Assembly: GCF_001636695.1 (NCBI RefSeq)
Contig: NZ_LGEL01000031.1
Location: 1 to 64,000, forward strand
Direction of reading: 5' to 3'
DNA: 64,000 nucleotides
Source: Pedobacter panaciterrae
GTDB taxonomy: Bacteria; Bacteroidota; Bacteroidia; Sphingobacteriales; Sphingobacteriaceae
A model generated the notes under the pieces. The model ran no database searches. It was given only the letters and a program-made list of their open reading frames with translations, and was not told the DNA's origin. Below are positions 9,107 through 18,744 of the stretch, piece after piece (position 1 is the stretch's first letter; every line of letters starts with the position of its first letter). The position numbers were made by a program, and so were the translations under genes.

Positions 9107-11554
9107 TTAATTTCCTGATTTCGCCCGGTTTTGCTCAGCAGATGAGCCATTTGATCGCTCTCTTATTGCCTTTATCAATATACTTCCAAAATTATAAGTA
9201 AAAGTTAACCTGTAAACTCTGGTTTCAGGTTTTTGGTAAACCTTATAATCCTGTTGCGTTATTGCACTGCTAATGTATGCCTTACGCTGGTTAAAAACAT
9301 CTGTAACTGCAAGTTTAAGATTCATTTTATTATCAGCAAAGGATTTACTTAAGCCCAAATCAACACCATATATTGGCTTCACCTTATAGGTTCCATAAAT
9401 CTGGGCCGATTGATAGCTTGCAGTAAGTTCAGCACTAAGCGTTGGCTTTAGCTGAAAGGTTTGCGTAATATTAGCCAGCCAGGTAAGCTTACTGCTTTTA
9501 AATGGCACCCCCATTAATTCGGGGGCGCTATAATTGGTATGATATAAAGTAAACTCATTATTTGTACTCCACCATTTGGTTATAGTTAATGGAGCACTAA
9601 TATTGAGATTAATTGTGTTTTCACTTGCCAGATTCTGATCTTTTATGAGCAATGTTTTTTTAATGCTATCGGTAAGTAAGGTTGTTGTAATTACATCTCG
9701 TGTTGCGCTGTACCCAAGTGTTGCATTTAATATCTTTTTGTAACCATAAGAAAACTCAAATGCATTTGTATACTGAGGGTTTAACAAAGGGTTCCCCTGA
9801 TTATAGGTATATAGATCAGAAAAGTATAGGAACGGGTTTAATGATTGATAGTCTGGTCTGTCTATTCTCTTGCTGTATGAAATACCGATTTCATGATTGG
9901 GGTTAAGTATTTGATTAATAAAGATACTTGGAAATATATCCAGATAGTTTCTTTTCACCAGCGAGTTTGCGGTTAGAGAATTGCCTTCGGAATGAGTAAA
10001 CTCTGCCCTTAAGCCAACCTGAACGGTGGTCGACTTATAATCCTTATGTATATTAACATAAGCAGCACTAACCTGCTCTTTATAAATAAATTTATTACTT
10101 CTGGATATATCATTATTCCAGCTATCCTTCTGCAGGTTTTCAAACTGAAAATCATTATCTGTTTTTACATAACTGTTTTTTATACCTGCTTCCAGTTTCA
10201 TCTTTGAAGCCAAAGGAAGTGTATAATCTACTTTACCCACAAGAATATTAACATTAGAGGGAGTAGCATTTCTATAAATCAATGGCGGTTTAAGCTGGTT
10301 CCCTATAGCATTATAGAAATAATTATTGTAGATGGTTTTGTTATTGCTATAATAATGGGCATAGTCTACATCCGCATTAAATTCTTGACCTAAGGTATCT
10401 AGTGTGACCTTATAATTGAGGTTATAAGTTTGGTCAGTGTATCTGCTCCTGCCCGGGTTAATTGCAACAACAGAAGAATCATGAGTAAAAGCCTTACTCC
10501 CCATTAAGGTTCTATTTTCGCTTGCAATGTTAACATTCTTAAACGATCCATTTATCGAAAAACCCAACACACTTTTGTCGTTTATATAATAATCGATTCC
10601 TGCCCTATAACTATTGTCTTTATGAAGATAAACCTCGCGACCGATCTGATCAAAAAAGGTTTGTTCTGCACCATCGGTATTACTTCTATTCACATTTAAA
10701 TTCTGAAAGTCCTTATTTTCTGAGTAATTATAATCTCCAAACAAGTTTAATTTATTTACCCTGTGATTGAGCATCAGACCGCCATTGTACTTATAATACT
10801 TACCATAACCGCTGCCGGCAGTAATAGTGCCATTTGTGCCATCGCTCTGACTCTTTTTAAGCTTAATATTAATGATACCTGCGCTTCCTGAGGCATCGTA
10901 TTTTGCAGATGGATTACTCATCATCTCAATGCTTTCAATTGAATTACCTGAGGTAGCGCGTAATAATGCGGTAAGCTGTTCGCCCGACAAATAAGTGAGT
11001 TTACCATCTAGCATAATGCTTACCCCTCTTTTGCCCTTTAAGCTAATGTTACCTTCATTATCAACTGAAACACCAGGAGCTTTTGAAAGTATATCAAGGG
11101 CAGAATTTCCTGCAGTGAGTATACTATTGGCAACATTGAGAACAACTTTATCACTCTTCCTTTGAATCAACGGCTTTTTCGCAGTAATGCTGACTGTATT
11201 CAATTGCTGCACATCGACAGAAAGGGTTATGTTTCCAAACAGGTGATCATTATTAGTCTGATTAATGGTAATTGGTCCTTTAATCAACTTTTCATATCCC
11301 ATCGCCTCTATCGCTATCAAATACGATCCGTGAGGAACATTAGGGAATATAAATTCTCCGGTTTCTGTTGTTAAAGATCCTTTAACTGCTGTCGAGTCAA
11401 TGTGCAATAAACTTACAGCTGCGTAAGCTATAGGTCTACTTGCCTCATCAGTTACCTTTCCAGTAATTTTTCTTTCATTTTGAGAGTATGCGTCAGATAT
11501 AAACAATGGTGATGAGAGGATTAAAAAAAAACATTTTCTAATTGTTCTTTTCAT
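9107..11554 (-). CDS. Outer-membrane beta-barrel (TonB-receptor-like) protein
   Basis: This 815-residue outer-membrane protein has a signal peptide ending near DAYSQ. A carboxypeptidase-like regulatory domain (KITGKVTDEASRPIAYAAVSL) covers about 28-115. A plug domain at about 130-235 contains GKRGVSIMLDGK and the NPSAKYDASGSAGIINI motif, followed by a long beta-barrel with many aromatic-rich strands. The family imports or senses ligands at the outer membrane with TonB energy in many members; a TonB box was not identified by eye. It lacks the long SusC features and no SusD lies beside it, so it belongs to the outer-membrane beta-barrel (OMP_b-brl_3-like) group. Its stop codon abuts that of the convergent receiver gene, which makes a TTAATTAA junction. 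The substrate is unknown. Confidence 0.85.
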   Translation of the reverse strand: MKRTIRKCFFLILSSPLFISDAYSQNERKITGKVTDEASRPIAYAAVSLLHIDSTAVKGSLTTETGEFIFPNVPHGSYLIAIEAMGYEKLIKGPITINQTNNDHLFGNITLSVDVQQLNTVSITAKKPLIQRKSDKVVLNVANSILTAGNSALDILSKAPGVSVDNEGNISLKGKRGVSIMLDGKLTYLSGEQLTALLRATSGNSIESIEMMSNPSAKYDASGSAGIINIKLKKSQSDGTNGTITAGSGYGKYYKYNGGLMLNHRVNKLNLFGDYNYSENKDFQNLNVNRSNTDGAEQTFFDQIGREVYLHKDNSYRAGIDYYINDKSVLGFSINGSFKNVNIASENRTLMGSKAFTHDSSVVAINPGRSRYTDQTYNLNYKVTLDTLGQEFNADVDYAHYYSNNKTIYNNYFYNAIGNQLKPPLIYRNATPSNVNILVGKVDYTLPLASKMKLEAGIKNSYVKTDNDFQFENLQKDSWNNDISRSNKFIYKEQVSAAYVNIHKDYKSTTVQVGLRAEFTHSEGNSLTANSLVKRNYLDIFPSIFINQILNPNHEIGISYSKRIDRPDYQSLNPFLYFSDLYTYNQGNPLLNPQYTNAFEFSYGYKKILNATLGYSATRDVITTTLLTDSIKKTLLIKDQNLASENTINLNISAPLTITKWWSTNNEFTLYHTNYSAPELMGVPFKSSKLTWLANITQTFQLKPTLSAELTASYQSAQIYGTYKVKPIYGVDLGLSKSFADNKMNLKLAVTDVFNQRKAYISSAITQQDYKVYQKPETRVYRLTFTYNFGSILIKAIRERSNGSSAEQNRAKSGN

Positions 11555-11661
11555 AAGAGCAGCTATTGATTTAAGGTCGTTATGCTGCCGAAGATAAATT
11601 ATTGAACAATCAGAAAATGCTTTTTAACAATGTTTAACGCTGGTTTTAACACTGTTTAACA

Positions 11662-13671
11662 CTAATTCCTAAGAACTATTGGAAATTGAGATATTCGCAG
11701 GCTGGTACAACCATAAGGTACTAATGTAATTTCTTCTTCAGGAGAAGTTTCTATGCCATATACAAAACTGTATGGAATTGGCCCTGTCATTTCATTGTAC
11801 AGCTGCCATGAAGGAATTCGTTTACCTTTTGTTTTAATAGCAATTGGTGAATTCTTAAGGTTCCACGGGTAACTAGAAACTATACCGGTTTTTTCGACCT
11901 TATATTGCTCCTCGAGCTTGCTATCCGGCGTTTCAAGTAACCCATAGTTCCATGGCGAAGATGATCTTATCTCATCGTAATAGTTTCCATATTCTATTGG
12001 ATCTTTATCATTCTTAACCCTTGTAACTTCCTCCTTCATTTTTAAGGCATAGGTAATTGGTCCCCGTTCTACAGACACGGAATTTTCATACCATCTATTT
12101 TTAAAAACGTGCATAGGCAATTCCAATTCAACCACATCTCCCGACTTCCATTCGCGTTCTATTTTAACAATCTGGTTTCCCTTAGCTTCTTTAATTACCT
12201 GACCATTGACCTTTACTGAACCCTTTTTACACCATTCAGGTATGCGAAGGTGAAAAGGAAAAGTAGCAGATTTTACTTTTTTAGCCATGCTAAGTGTAAA
12301 CTTGATATTCTCTTCAAAAGGATAATTGGTTTCCTCTTTAAAGTTTACTTCAACTCCGTCTGCAACGGTAGTTTTAACCTCACTTGGAGAATACACCAAC
12401 GCCGCCACACCTTTATCAGCAGTCTGGTACCAAAGGTTTTGGGCAAACTTAGGCCATCCCTGATGCATATTCGACGTACAGCATGGGTAACCTGTTAGCA
12501 AGCCAAAGCACTGATCTGTACCACTGTGATCCTGATTAAAATTACGGACATGTCTGGTAACCATTACCTGGTTTGCCTGCTGATAGTATTGACGATCCAT
12601 AAAATCATCCGACACCTGAGCAGGTAAGGCATTAAATGCAATCTTTTCAAGTTGATCAGCATAATTAATTTTTCCGGTAATTTCAAGCATACTTTCCAGG
12701 CTAAACATCATCTCTACCGCACTGCAAAGTTCAGATCCCTGTGTTGGATTATTTCCATGCAAATCTTCATCTCCGCCATACAACCCATGAGCCATACCAT
12801 TTTGTAAACGCAGATCTTTAAAGCCTTTATCTGTAGCTTCCAGGTATTTATTATCACGGTGCTGTTGATAATAAATGATAGGCTCCTTGATACCCTGAGC
12901 AAGGTTCACACAATGGATACTTCCAAAATTGGACAACATATCTGTGTTTAAAAAGGCATTGGTATAATCGAAAGTTTGTTTATGCACCAACTCTCCAAGA
13001 TCAAGAAGAAACTTATCGCCGGTAATGTCATATAGCCAATACACCACCTGAAGGTTGTCGCCTCCACGGTAACGTGCCCAAAAAGACCAATGATCAAGGT
13101 GCTTTGATGGAAGTTCTTTCAGTTGATATTTAAAGTAATTCGTCATTAGTGTAATCACTCTTTTATCGCCTGTGGCTGAATAGTATTGTTTAAGCACTTT
13201 CAGCATTACCATTTTCGGCCACCAGTCTTTACTATTATCACGTTGCATGCCGCGCTCATAACTATAGTCTTTAGTTGGCCCAAAGTAACCATCGGGCTGC
13301 TGACTTTTAATAGCCCACTCTACCCATGGTTTTGTTTTGGCTATAAGTGCCTTATCATCTAAAAGGTATGCGAGCGGCAAAAGGCCATCTATCCAATACG
13401 GTCCACGCTCCCACTGATCTCCATCTCCGCCAAGCCATCCATTTCTCTCGTTCATCACGATCGGGTAAAGCTTATCCAGATTACCCGTTGCCCCATCCTT
13501 TTGCCTGATCAGCATCTCTCTTAACCAACCTTGAGGTTTAATTGCCCCTAAGGGCAATTCTTTATATGGATTTTGATGGGTACTTACCTGAGCATTTGTA
13601 TGCAGTGCCAAACCAGTTAACATGATTATGCCACCCACACATAATGTATAAAACAAATTATTAATACGCAT
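11662..13671 (-). CDS. Secreted DUF1680 / GH127-like glycosidase
   Basis: The product has about 669 residues after a signal peptide (MRINNLFYTLCVGG to HTNAQV). The DUF1680/GH127 family includes beta-L-arabinofuranosidases that use a Zn-bound Cys nucleophile. The metal-site pattern is present: Glu and Cys in GSELCSAVEM, and a paired Cys in GYPCCTSNMHQGW. The N-terminal part is an alpha/alpha toroid (WERGPYWIDGLLPLAYLL, QPDGYFGP) and the C-terminal part is beta-rich. The start used is the ATG at 13671, where the signal peptide begins; an upstream ATG at 13725 would add 18 residues overlapping the neighbour. It starts 7 bases after the stop of the glutaminase-like gene, so the two are co-transcribed. 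The exact glycan is not known. Confidence 0.85.
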   Translation of the reverse strand: MRINNLFYTLCVGGIIMLTGLALHTNAQVSTHQNPYKELPLGAIKPQGWLREMLIRQKDGATGNLDKLYPIVMNERNGWLGGDGDQWERGPYWIDGLLPLAYLLDDKALIAKTKPWVEWAIKSQQPDGYFGPTKDYSYERGMQRDNSKDWWPKMVMLKVLKQYYSATGDKRVITLMTNYFKYQLKELPSKHLDHWSFWARYRGGDNLQVVYWLYDITGDKFLLDLGELVHKQTFDYTNAFLNTDMLSNFGSIHCVNLAQGIKEPIIYYQQHRDNKYLEATDKGFKDLRLQNGMAHGLYGGDEDLHGNNPTQGSELCSAVEMMFSLESMLEITGKINYADQLEKIAFNALPAQVSDDFMDRQYYQQANQVMVTRHVRNFNQDHSGTDQCFGLLTGYPCCTSNMHQGWPKFAQNLWYQTADKGVAALVYSPSEVKTTVADGVEVNFKEETNYPFEENIKFTLSMAKKVKSATFPFHLRIPEWCKKGSVKVNGQVIKEAKGNQIVKIEREWKSGDVVELELPMHVFKNRWYENSVSVERGPITYALKMKEEVTRVKNDKDPIEYGNYYDEIRSSSPWNYGLLETPDSKLEEQYKVEKTGIVSSYPWNLKNSPIAIKTKGKRIPSWQLYNEMTGPIPYSFVYGIETSPEEEITLVPYGCTSLRISQFPIVLRN

Positions 13672-13678
13672 ATTCAGT

Positions 13679-16126
13679 CTATTTACTGTGTAACTTATCA
13701 TCCAATAATTTGATGGCATAACCACCTACAACACTACGTGCCTGGAAACCTACCTGTTTGCCATTTGTGGTTTCATGCCAGTCACTTAACGGTACTCTAC
13801 TTGCCGACTCCAGAGAGAATTTATTGATTGGTTTAATGAATTTCTCAAAATCAGCCTGATTATCTGTCAAAGTAGCTGTCCACATAATCCAATCGGATTT
13901 AGTGTAAGTTTTACGACTATCTAATGGTAAACCAAATGCATTTTGTTTTTTCAGGTAAAAGTCGATCTCTTTTTTATAAACTTCTTTAGGGAAAATACCG
14001 AGATCCAATACCTTATCCCATACCAGATTATACTTTTGGCTCCAGGTATTTTTCAAATCAAATGTTAAAGCATAGTGATCTCCGGCATCTGCCATTTCCA
14101 TCCATTTTTTGGCCATCTCTTTTGCCATTGGAGTATATTTTGCAGCTTCTTCCTTTTCTCCCAATTGTGCGGCAAGCATTCCGTAACCACCTAAGGCAAC
14201 AATAGCTTTTACCGATAAATTAGTATTACGGGCAAGGTGGCCGGCAAAGTCATCAGTACATAACTGGTTTGCAGGATCAAATCCATCTTTACTTAAGTAG
14301 TCTGCCCAGATGGAAAGTGTTTTCCAATGCTTTTTAGCATATTCTGCATTACCTTCAGCTTTTGCAATTGCGGCAGTAAGAATAACCATATTACCCGCTT
14401 CTTCTACCGGCATATCCTCGCCATAGGTTTGTCCGTTAGCTAGAGGATAAGTACCTAAATCATGTGCAGGAAAAGGTTTTTTCCATTTTCCGCTTTCACT
14501 GTAATAGAAAATTCCATTTAACATTCCTTTTAATAAATCTGGGTTGTAAACCAAAAATAACGGTGCAGATGGATAGGTTACATCCACTGTATTAATAGAA
14601 CCATTGCTAAAGTTCTCTTTAGAAAGGAATAAGATGTCGCCTTGCGGGCTTTCTACTAATTTATGTGCAGATATAGCCTGACGATAAGAAATGTCTGATA
14701 AATCAGCATATGCTGCACCACCTGCTTTTAAGTTTGCAGCATGGTATTGCTTATTAAATGCAGTGCATTTTTGTAGAACAGCTGCATATTCATTATTTGC
14801 GAGAGTAAGTTGTTTATCTATTGTTTGATTATTTTTCCGGTTCCACCATGGTTTTAAATTTTCGCCAAAATACTGTACTGATTCAATATCATCATAACCA
14901 ACCAACACTGTTTTTTCTGTGGCCGCAGCACCAACACTAAAGGGCAGTACAGTAGCCAATGTTAAGCCTTTACCTTTAGCCGATGAAGAACCAGGTTTTC
15001 CGTTTATGAAGGATGCAGCAGCATTTGCTGATGAAGTAACATATTGTTTTCCATTATTTTGAGGAACAGCAACATACATATAACCCCAATCGATACGAAT
15101 ATCATCGCCTCTTTTTTTCAATACAGGTTGTTCTGTTGTACCTGCCTTAAGCACAGAAAGCGACCCGTTCTTATAAGTAGAAGCCTCAACTTCCTGAGTC
15201 GAATTGTTGGTAGCAATATCAGTTGATGCTCCAAAATACACCTGTGCATCGTGCTTTTGTCCATCATTAGCTTTAAGCTTGAACGAAACATAAGAAACAG
15301 GTCTGGCCAATAGATCAAGATTATCCATAAGCAAGGGCGAAGTAAAGGCAACCTCAAGATCTACTTTACCCGCACTAAAATTATAAATAGTTTGTGTTGC
15401 ATTTATAGTTACGCTGTTTTGTTTGGCTGATAATACTGATTTTAACTCAGCTGCCGGCTTTTCAAAAGACAAACCAACATCTAACCACTGGCCACCTGCT
15501 GTATTTTTAATATGAGCAGCTATCACATTCCTGCCTTTTTTTAATACGCCTTTTATCTTTTCATCTATTGGGATATAAACATATTTACCTGTCCAACAGT
15601 TACAATTGTAAATTTTAACACCATTTAAAAACAGGTCGATATTATCGTCATGATTTATTCTCAGGTTTAAACCTTTCAAATCAATATTATCAAGGTTAAA
15701 TTCTCTGCGCATCCAAAGGTTATCACTTTTCCATTGGGTTTTGGCGTCTCCATCACCAAATGGTGCAGTTCCAGTTTTCCAGTCGGCATCATTATAAATT
15801 GCTTTTTCCCAACCTGCAGCTGGTTGTGTTTCCGTGTACTTTGCCGTATAGCTTTTCTCTTCAGCAGTAGGTACAAGCGTTTCGAAACTTTTTTCTGGTT
15901 TACCTAGAAAATTATAAACTTTTCCATCAACCTTAATCAATCCGGATAATGCATGGTTTGTGCCTGTCCAGTGCTTTGTTGGTGTAGCGTTAAGGTTGTC
16001 AGAAAACGACCATATACTAAAATAAGGATCGTGTGTAATAAGCGGATAGGCAGGTGCTTTACGTTGCTGAGCGGATGCACTTAGCATAGTAGCAATCAGG
16101 CCTAAAGAAAGAAATAAACGTTTCAT
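13679..16126 (-). CDS. Secreted glutaminase-A-like protein (DUF4965/DUF5127/DUF1793)
   Basis: This protein of about 815 residues has a signal peptide MKRLFLSLGLIATMLSASAQQ. It matches the family named after fungal glutaminase A: an N-terminal part with YPLITHDPYFSIWSF, then a C-terminal alpha-helical DUF4965/DUF1793 part with NGIFYYSESGKWKKPFPAHD, GQTYGEDMPVEEAGNM and TDDFAGHLARNTNLS. Near residues 85-200 there is an inserted jelly-roll segment (AIYNDADWKTGTAPFGDGD, RINHDDNIDLFLNGVKI) of the type seen in glycosidase sugar-binding modules. The family name need not reflect the activity here; a carbohydrate substrate is equally likely given the neighbour. The start is the ATG at 16126 that opens the signal peptide. 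The gene is probably first in an operon with the GH127-like gene. Confidence 0.8.
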   Translation of the reverse strand: MKRLFLSLGLIATMLSASAQQRKAPAYPLITHDPYFSIWSFSDNLNATPTKHWTGTNHALSGLIKVDGKVYNFLGKPEKSFETLVPTAEEKSYTAKYTETQPAAGWEKAIYNDADWKTGTAPFGDGDAKTQWKSDNLWMRREFNLDNIDLKGLNLRINHDDNIDLFLNGVKIYNCNCWTGKYVYIPIDEKIKGVLKKGRNVIAAHIKNTAGGQWLDVGLSFEKPAAELKSVLSAKQNSVTINATQTIYNFSAGKVDLEVAFTSPLLMDNLDLLARPVSYVSFKLKANDGQKHDAQVYFGASTDIATNNSTQEVEASTYKNGSLSVLKAGTTEQPVLKKRGDDIRIDWGYMYVAVPQNNGKQYVTSSANAAASFINGKPGSSSAKGKGLTLATVLPFSVGAAATEKTVLVGYDDIESVQYFGENLKPWWNRKNNQTIDKQLTLANNEYAAVLQKCTAFNKQYHAANLKAGGAAYADLSDISYRQAISAHKLVESPQGDILFLSKENFSNGSINTVDVTYPSAPLFLVYNPDLLKGMLNGIFYYSESGKWKKPFPAHDLGTYPLANGQTYGEDMPVEEAGNMVILTAAIAKAEGNAEYAKKHWKTLSIWADYLSKDGFDPANQLCTDDFAGHLARNTNLSVKAIVALGGYGMLAAQLGEKEEAAKYTPMAKEMAKKWMEMADAGDHYALTFDLKNTWSQKYNLVWDKVLDLGIFPKEVYKKEIDFYLKKQNAFGLPLDSRKTYTKSDWIMWTATLTDNQADFEKFIKPINKFSLESASRVPLSDWHETTNGKQVGFQARSVVGGYAIKLLDDKLHSK

Positions 16127-16556
16127 GTTTGTTTTGTGTTGTAATTTGGTTAATTGTTTTCTGTTTAAGGTGTTTAGTCCTTTCGGCGTTTTGAGCACCC
16201 CGCTTTGCCTTTAAAGCGCGGCGTTTTTCGGCAACGTTATCTCAGCAACCTCATCTCTCGCCAACCTCATCTCTTAGCAACGTATCCTCTCATCAACGTC
16301 ATCTCGACGATAGGAGAGATCTCTTGGTTATGTCACCAGTTTGCTTCACAGCTACTGCGTTGTCAAGAGATCTCTCCTATCGTCGAGATGACGTTGCTGA
16401 GAGATGACGTTGGCGAAAGGATCAGACGCCTTAAACAGAAATCAAATATGAAAAAATAACATAAATGAGACTTCCATACGCGTATCAACTTTTCTGCAAT
16501 TTGTCTCAATTAAAAATCAGCAGACTTAGCACCTATTTGTTGATATAATTAAACAC
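16127..16556. other. Intergenic region dominated by repeats
   Basis: This 430-base gap between two minus-strand genes holds a REP-like palindromic element, a hairpin of the CGCTTT...AAAGCG kind near 16200-16220 and a 24-base tandem duplication at the right end. A small plus-strand reading frame across the repeat (16205-16459) has no features of a real protein. Confidence 0.7.
16232..16413. repeat. REP-like palindromic repeat element
   Basis: At the centre is a perfect 33-bp inverted repeat, arms 16294-16326 and 16364-16396, around a 37-base loop. The arm core is GTCATCTCGACGATAGGAGA. Outside the left arm there are four head-to-tail degenerate units of 14-16 bases (consensus CAACCTCATCTCTNAG) starting at 16232, 16246, 16262 and 16278. 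Outside the right arm another GAGATGACGTTG copy sits at 16401-16412. Such GTCAT-TCGA-type intergenic palindromes are common in Bacteroidota genomes and are often spread by REP-associated transposases; none is encoded here. It may also end or stabilise transcripts of the genes on either side. Confidence 0.8.
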
Positions 16557-16572
16557 CTATTTTTTGATATAA
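16530..16572. repeat. 24-bp direct duplication at a gene end
   Basis: CACCTATTTGTTGATATAA (16530-16548) recurs at 16554-16572 with one mismatch, giving a period of 24 bases. The right copy contains the stop codon and last codons of the gene at 16557, so the 3' end of that gene has been duplicated just downstream. Confidence 0.7.
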
Positions 16573-18650
16573 AAAGACTGACTAAAGGCACCATTTGCCG
16601 CTATATCCCAGGCTTCGACCCTTACCCAGGTTCTATTGCTCAGTTTAGTTTTAAATTGTAACAGCTGAGAACCAAAAGCCTGTGTTTTGGTAAGATCTAC
16701 CTTTTCCCTGTATACCTTATTCCCATCTCCTGATATAACTTCCACAAAATTCATTGGAAAGGTCCAGTTTAGTTTAAGCTTAATGTTTGCCAAACCTGAT
16801 TTATCAAGTTCTATGGTTTCTCCAGAACGCTTCCCGTTTATGGTTAACTCAGGAATTAAAACTTCCCCTGTACTGGCAAAGAACTTCCCTTTTTGCATTA
16901 CATCCAATACCGGTTGCCAGCCTTTATCAAACTCAGGCAAAGCATCCATCATCAGATAGTTTACGTTTAAGTGTGCGTACATTTCGTTTTCCGGAGTGAT
17001 AGTAAAAAGATCAGCTTCGGTAATTACAGTCTTTTTCAGATTCCAGTTGTTCATGTCATCCATCAGGTCCAATACCCGTTTACCAAGTCTTGGTTCCGAC
17101 AGATCAGCAGGCATTGCTTTCCATGCTGCCCCCATGAAATGATCTGATTTAAAAAAGGCCTCGTCTTTATACACATCTGGTGCATTAACAGATCCTTTTG
17201 TACGGGCATGTGCCGTCCATGCCAATCCTTTTTCTTCTTCAAGTAGTTTCAACATGTCCTCTTTATCACCAATATGATATATCTTCCCGTACTGAGGATG
17301 GTTCTCAGTAAATGGGACTTCTTTCTTACGCGACATGATCCAATAAACAGGTTTAGGAAAAAGTGCTAACCAATGACCACCAAAAAATTCATTAGGCTCT
17401 TCGCCCGGCAGTAAAAGAAGCTTGTTGTCTGAAAGGCGTTTACATTGTTCAAAAAGCGCATGCAGCTCTTTTAATCTTGTCTCATCCGGTCCTTTAGGAT
17501 GTGCTGTATAATGAAACTCAGCCAGATGCACAATATCTATACCTGTTTTTTTAAATACCTTAACAAAATCAGGCACTTCGGGAATTGGCTTATTTGCCAG
17601 CACCACTTTCATAATGAATTCATTGTGAAAATGGCTGGACATTGTTTTGTAACCTGGCAGTTTAACATAGGTATCATTATTTGTAAACTTTTTTACTTCA
17701 GTAAAAGCCGCATTTTCATCATCTGCGCTAAGTAGACAAAAGAAATTTAGCCTTTGCTTACTATCCGGCGGTGAATTAAACCAGGGTACAAATCTTTTGT
17801 CGCCCTCAAGATCCTGACGAATCCCAATTCCATATCCGTTGGTCATCTTCCTATAGTTGTTTCCATACCAGGTAAACTTGAGATTAAAGGCCTCATCTAA
17901 AGGATAAAAGTATTGATGTGGCGCCGGGAATATTGCCAACACTCCTTCCTTTCCTTTTGCAGCGATAGTACGGTATTTTACAGCGATGTTTTTTGAGCTA
18001 TCGGTACTAACTGCATTTGCCGTTTGCAAGCTGTCGCCCGTATTTATCCAGGAAATGTTTTTCCAGCTTGCTGATCTGTTAATTAAACCTGCATCGTATA
18101 CAATGGCGGTTGAATCTATTTTAGTAGCCATCACTGCTGCTATGTTAAACATCGGACTCCCATTATAAAAAGTAATCTCGAGGTTCCCAGAAAACCGGTC
18201 TGCTTTTAAAGAAGAAATGGTTACAACTGTTCTGCTTCCTATCGTTTTTACAGTGGCAGCAGATTTTTCCAATTCTACATTATAAGTTTTATATTTTTTT
18301 TGGGGAACCTTATCAAAGAAAATATTCCATCCATTTTGTGATATCAAATCCCTTTTACCAATGGTGAGCAGAAAGGCAGGATCAAGATCTGTTGAAATAA
18401 GCTTCGCCTTTTTAGCTTCGCCAATTAGCAGGCGACTAAACAGCGGCTTTCCTTTTTCCATGTTAAGGTCTACCTGTCCGTAATTATTATTCCCTGCAGG
18501 CCAGGTTATTTTCAGAATACTCTGGCTATATGTTGCCGTTACTCCCGATTTACGGTCAAATTTCTGAGTGTTTACCGCCGAAACCTGGGCTAAAACAAAA
18601 CTTACATTGCACAAATAAATGAGTGCAATTATTAATAATCGTTTACGCAT
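16557..18650 (-). CDS. Secreted PHP-like (CehA/McbA-type) metallohydrolase
   Basis: This 697-residue protein has a signal peptide (MRKRLLIIALIYLCNVSFVLAQ). The first 300 residues are beta-rich. The middle resembles the PHP fold of CehA/McbA-type hydrolases: SHFHNEF, then DIVHLAEFHYTAHP, then LLLPGEEPNEFFGGHW and AWTAHAR. These give the His/Glu ligands expected for a metal centre. A beta-sandwich tail of about 130 residues ends the protein (LTINGKRSGETIEL, NRTWVRVEAWD). It is larger than typical CehA/McbA proteins because of the N-terminal extension. It is followed by the repeat region and the glutaminase-like gene on the same strand, but 430 bases away. The substrate is unknown; phosphoester or carbohydrate-linked substrates are possible. 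Confidence 0.6.
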   Translation of the reverse strand: MRKRLLIIALIYLCNVSFVLAQVSAVNTQKFDRKSGVTATYSQSILKITWPAGNNNYGQVDLNMEKGKPLFSRLLIGEAKKAKLISTDLDPAFLLTIGKRDLISQNGWNIFFDKVPQKKYKTYNVELEKSAATVKTIGSRTVVTISSLKADRFSGNLEITFYNGSPMFNIAAVMATKIDSTAIVYDAGLINRSASWKNISWINTGDSLQTANAVSTDSSKNIAVKYRTIAAKGKEGVLAIFPAPHQYFYPLDEAFNLKFTWYGNNYRKMTNGYGIGIRQDLEGDKRFVPWFNSPPDSKQRLNFFCLLSADDENAAFTEVKKFTNNDTYVKLPGYKTMSSHFHNEFIMKVVLANKPIPEVPDFVKVFKKTGIDIVHLAEFHYTAHPKGPDETRLKELHALFEQCKRLSDNKLLLLPGEEPNEFFGGHWLALFPKPVYWIMSRKKEVPFTENHPQYGKIYHIGDKEDMLKLLEEEKGLAWTAHARTKGSVNAPDVYKDEAFFKSDHFMGAAWKAMPADLSEPRLGKRVLDLMDDMNNWNLKKTVITEADLFTITPENEMYAHLNVNYLMMDALPEFDKGWQPVLDVMQKGKFFASTGEVLIPELTINGKRSGETIELDKSGLANIKLKLNWTFPMNFVEVISGDGNKVYREKVDLTKTQAFGSQLLQFKTKLSNRTWVRVEAWDIAANGAFSQSFYIKK

Positions 18651-18744
18651 GTTCTTAATTTATATATGGTTATAAACAAAGTAAGGCAATATGAACCTGA
18701 TTTAGTAATGAATACGTCTCAAAGTTTCGCCAATGCGTATCAAT

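Noticed and set aside
16205-16459. An 84-residue plus-strand reading frame
   Set aside because: It lies wholly inside the REP-like palindromic repeat; the translation is repeat-derived with no protein-like features.
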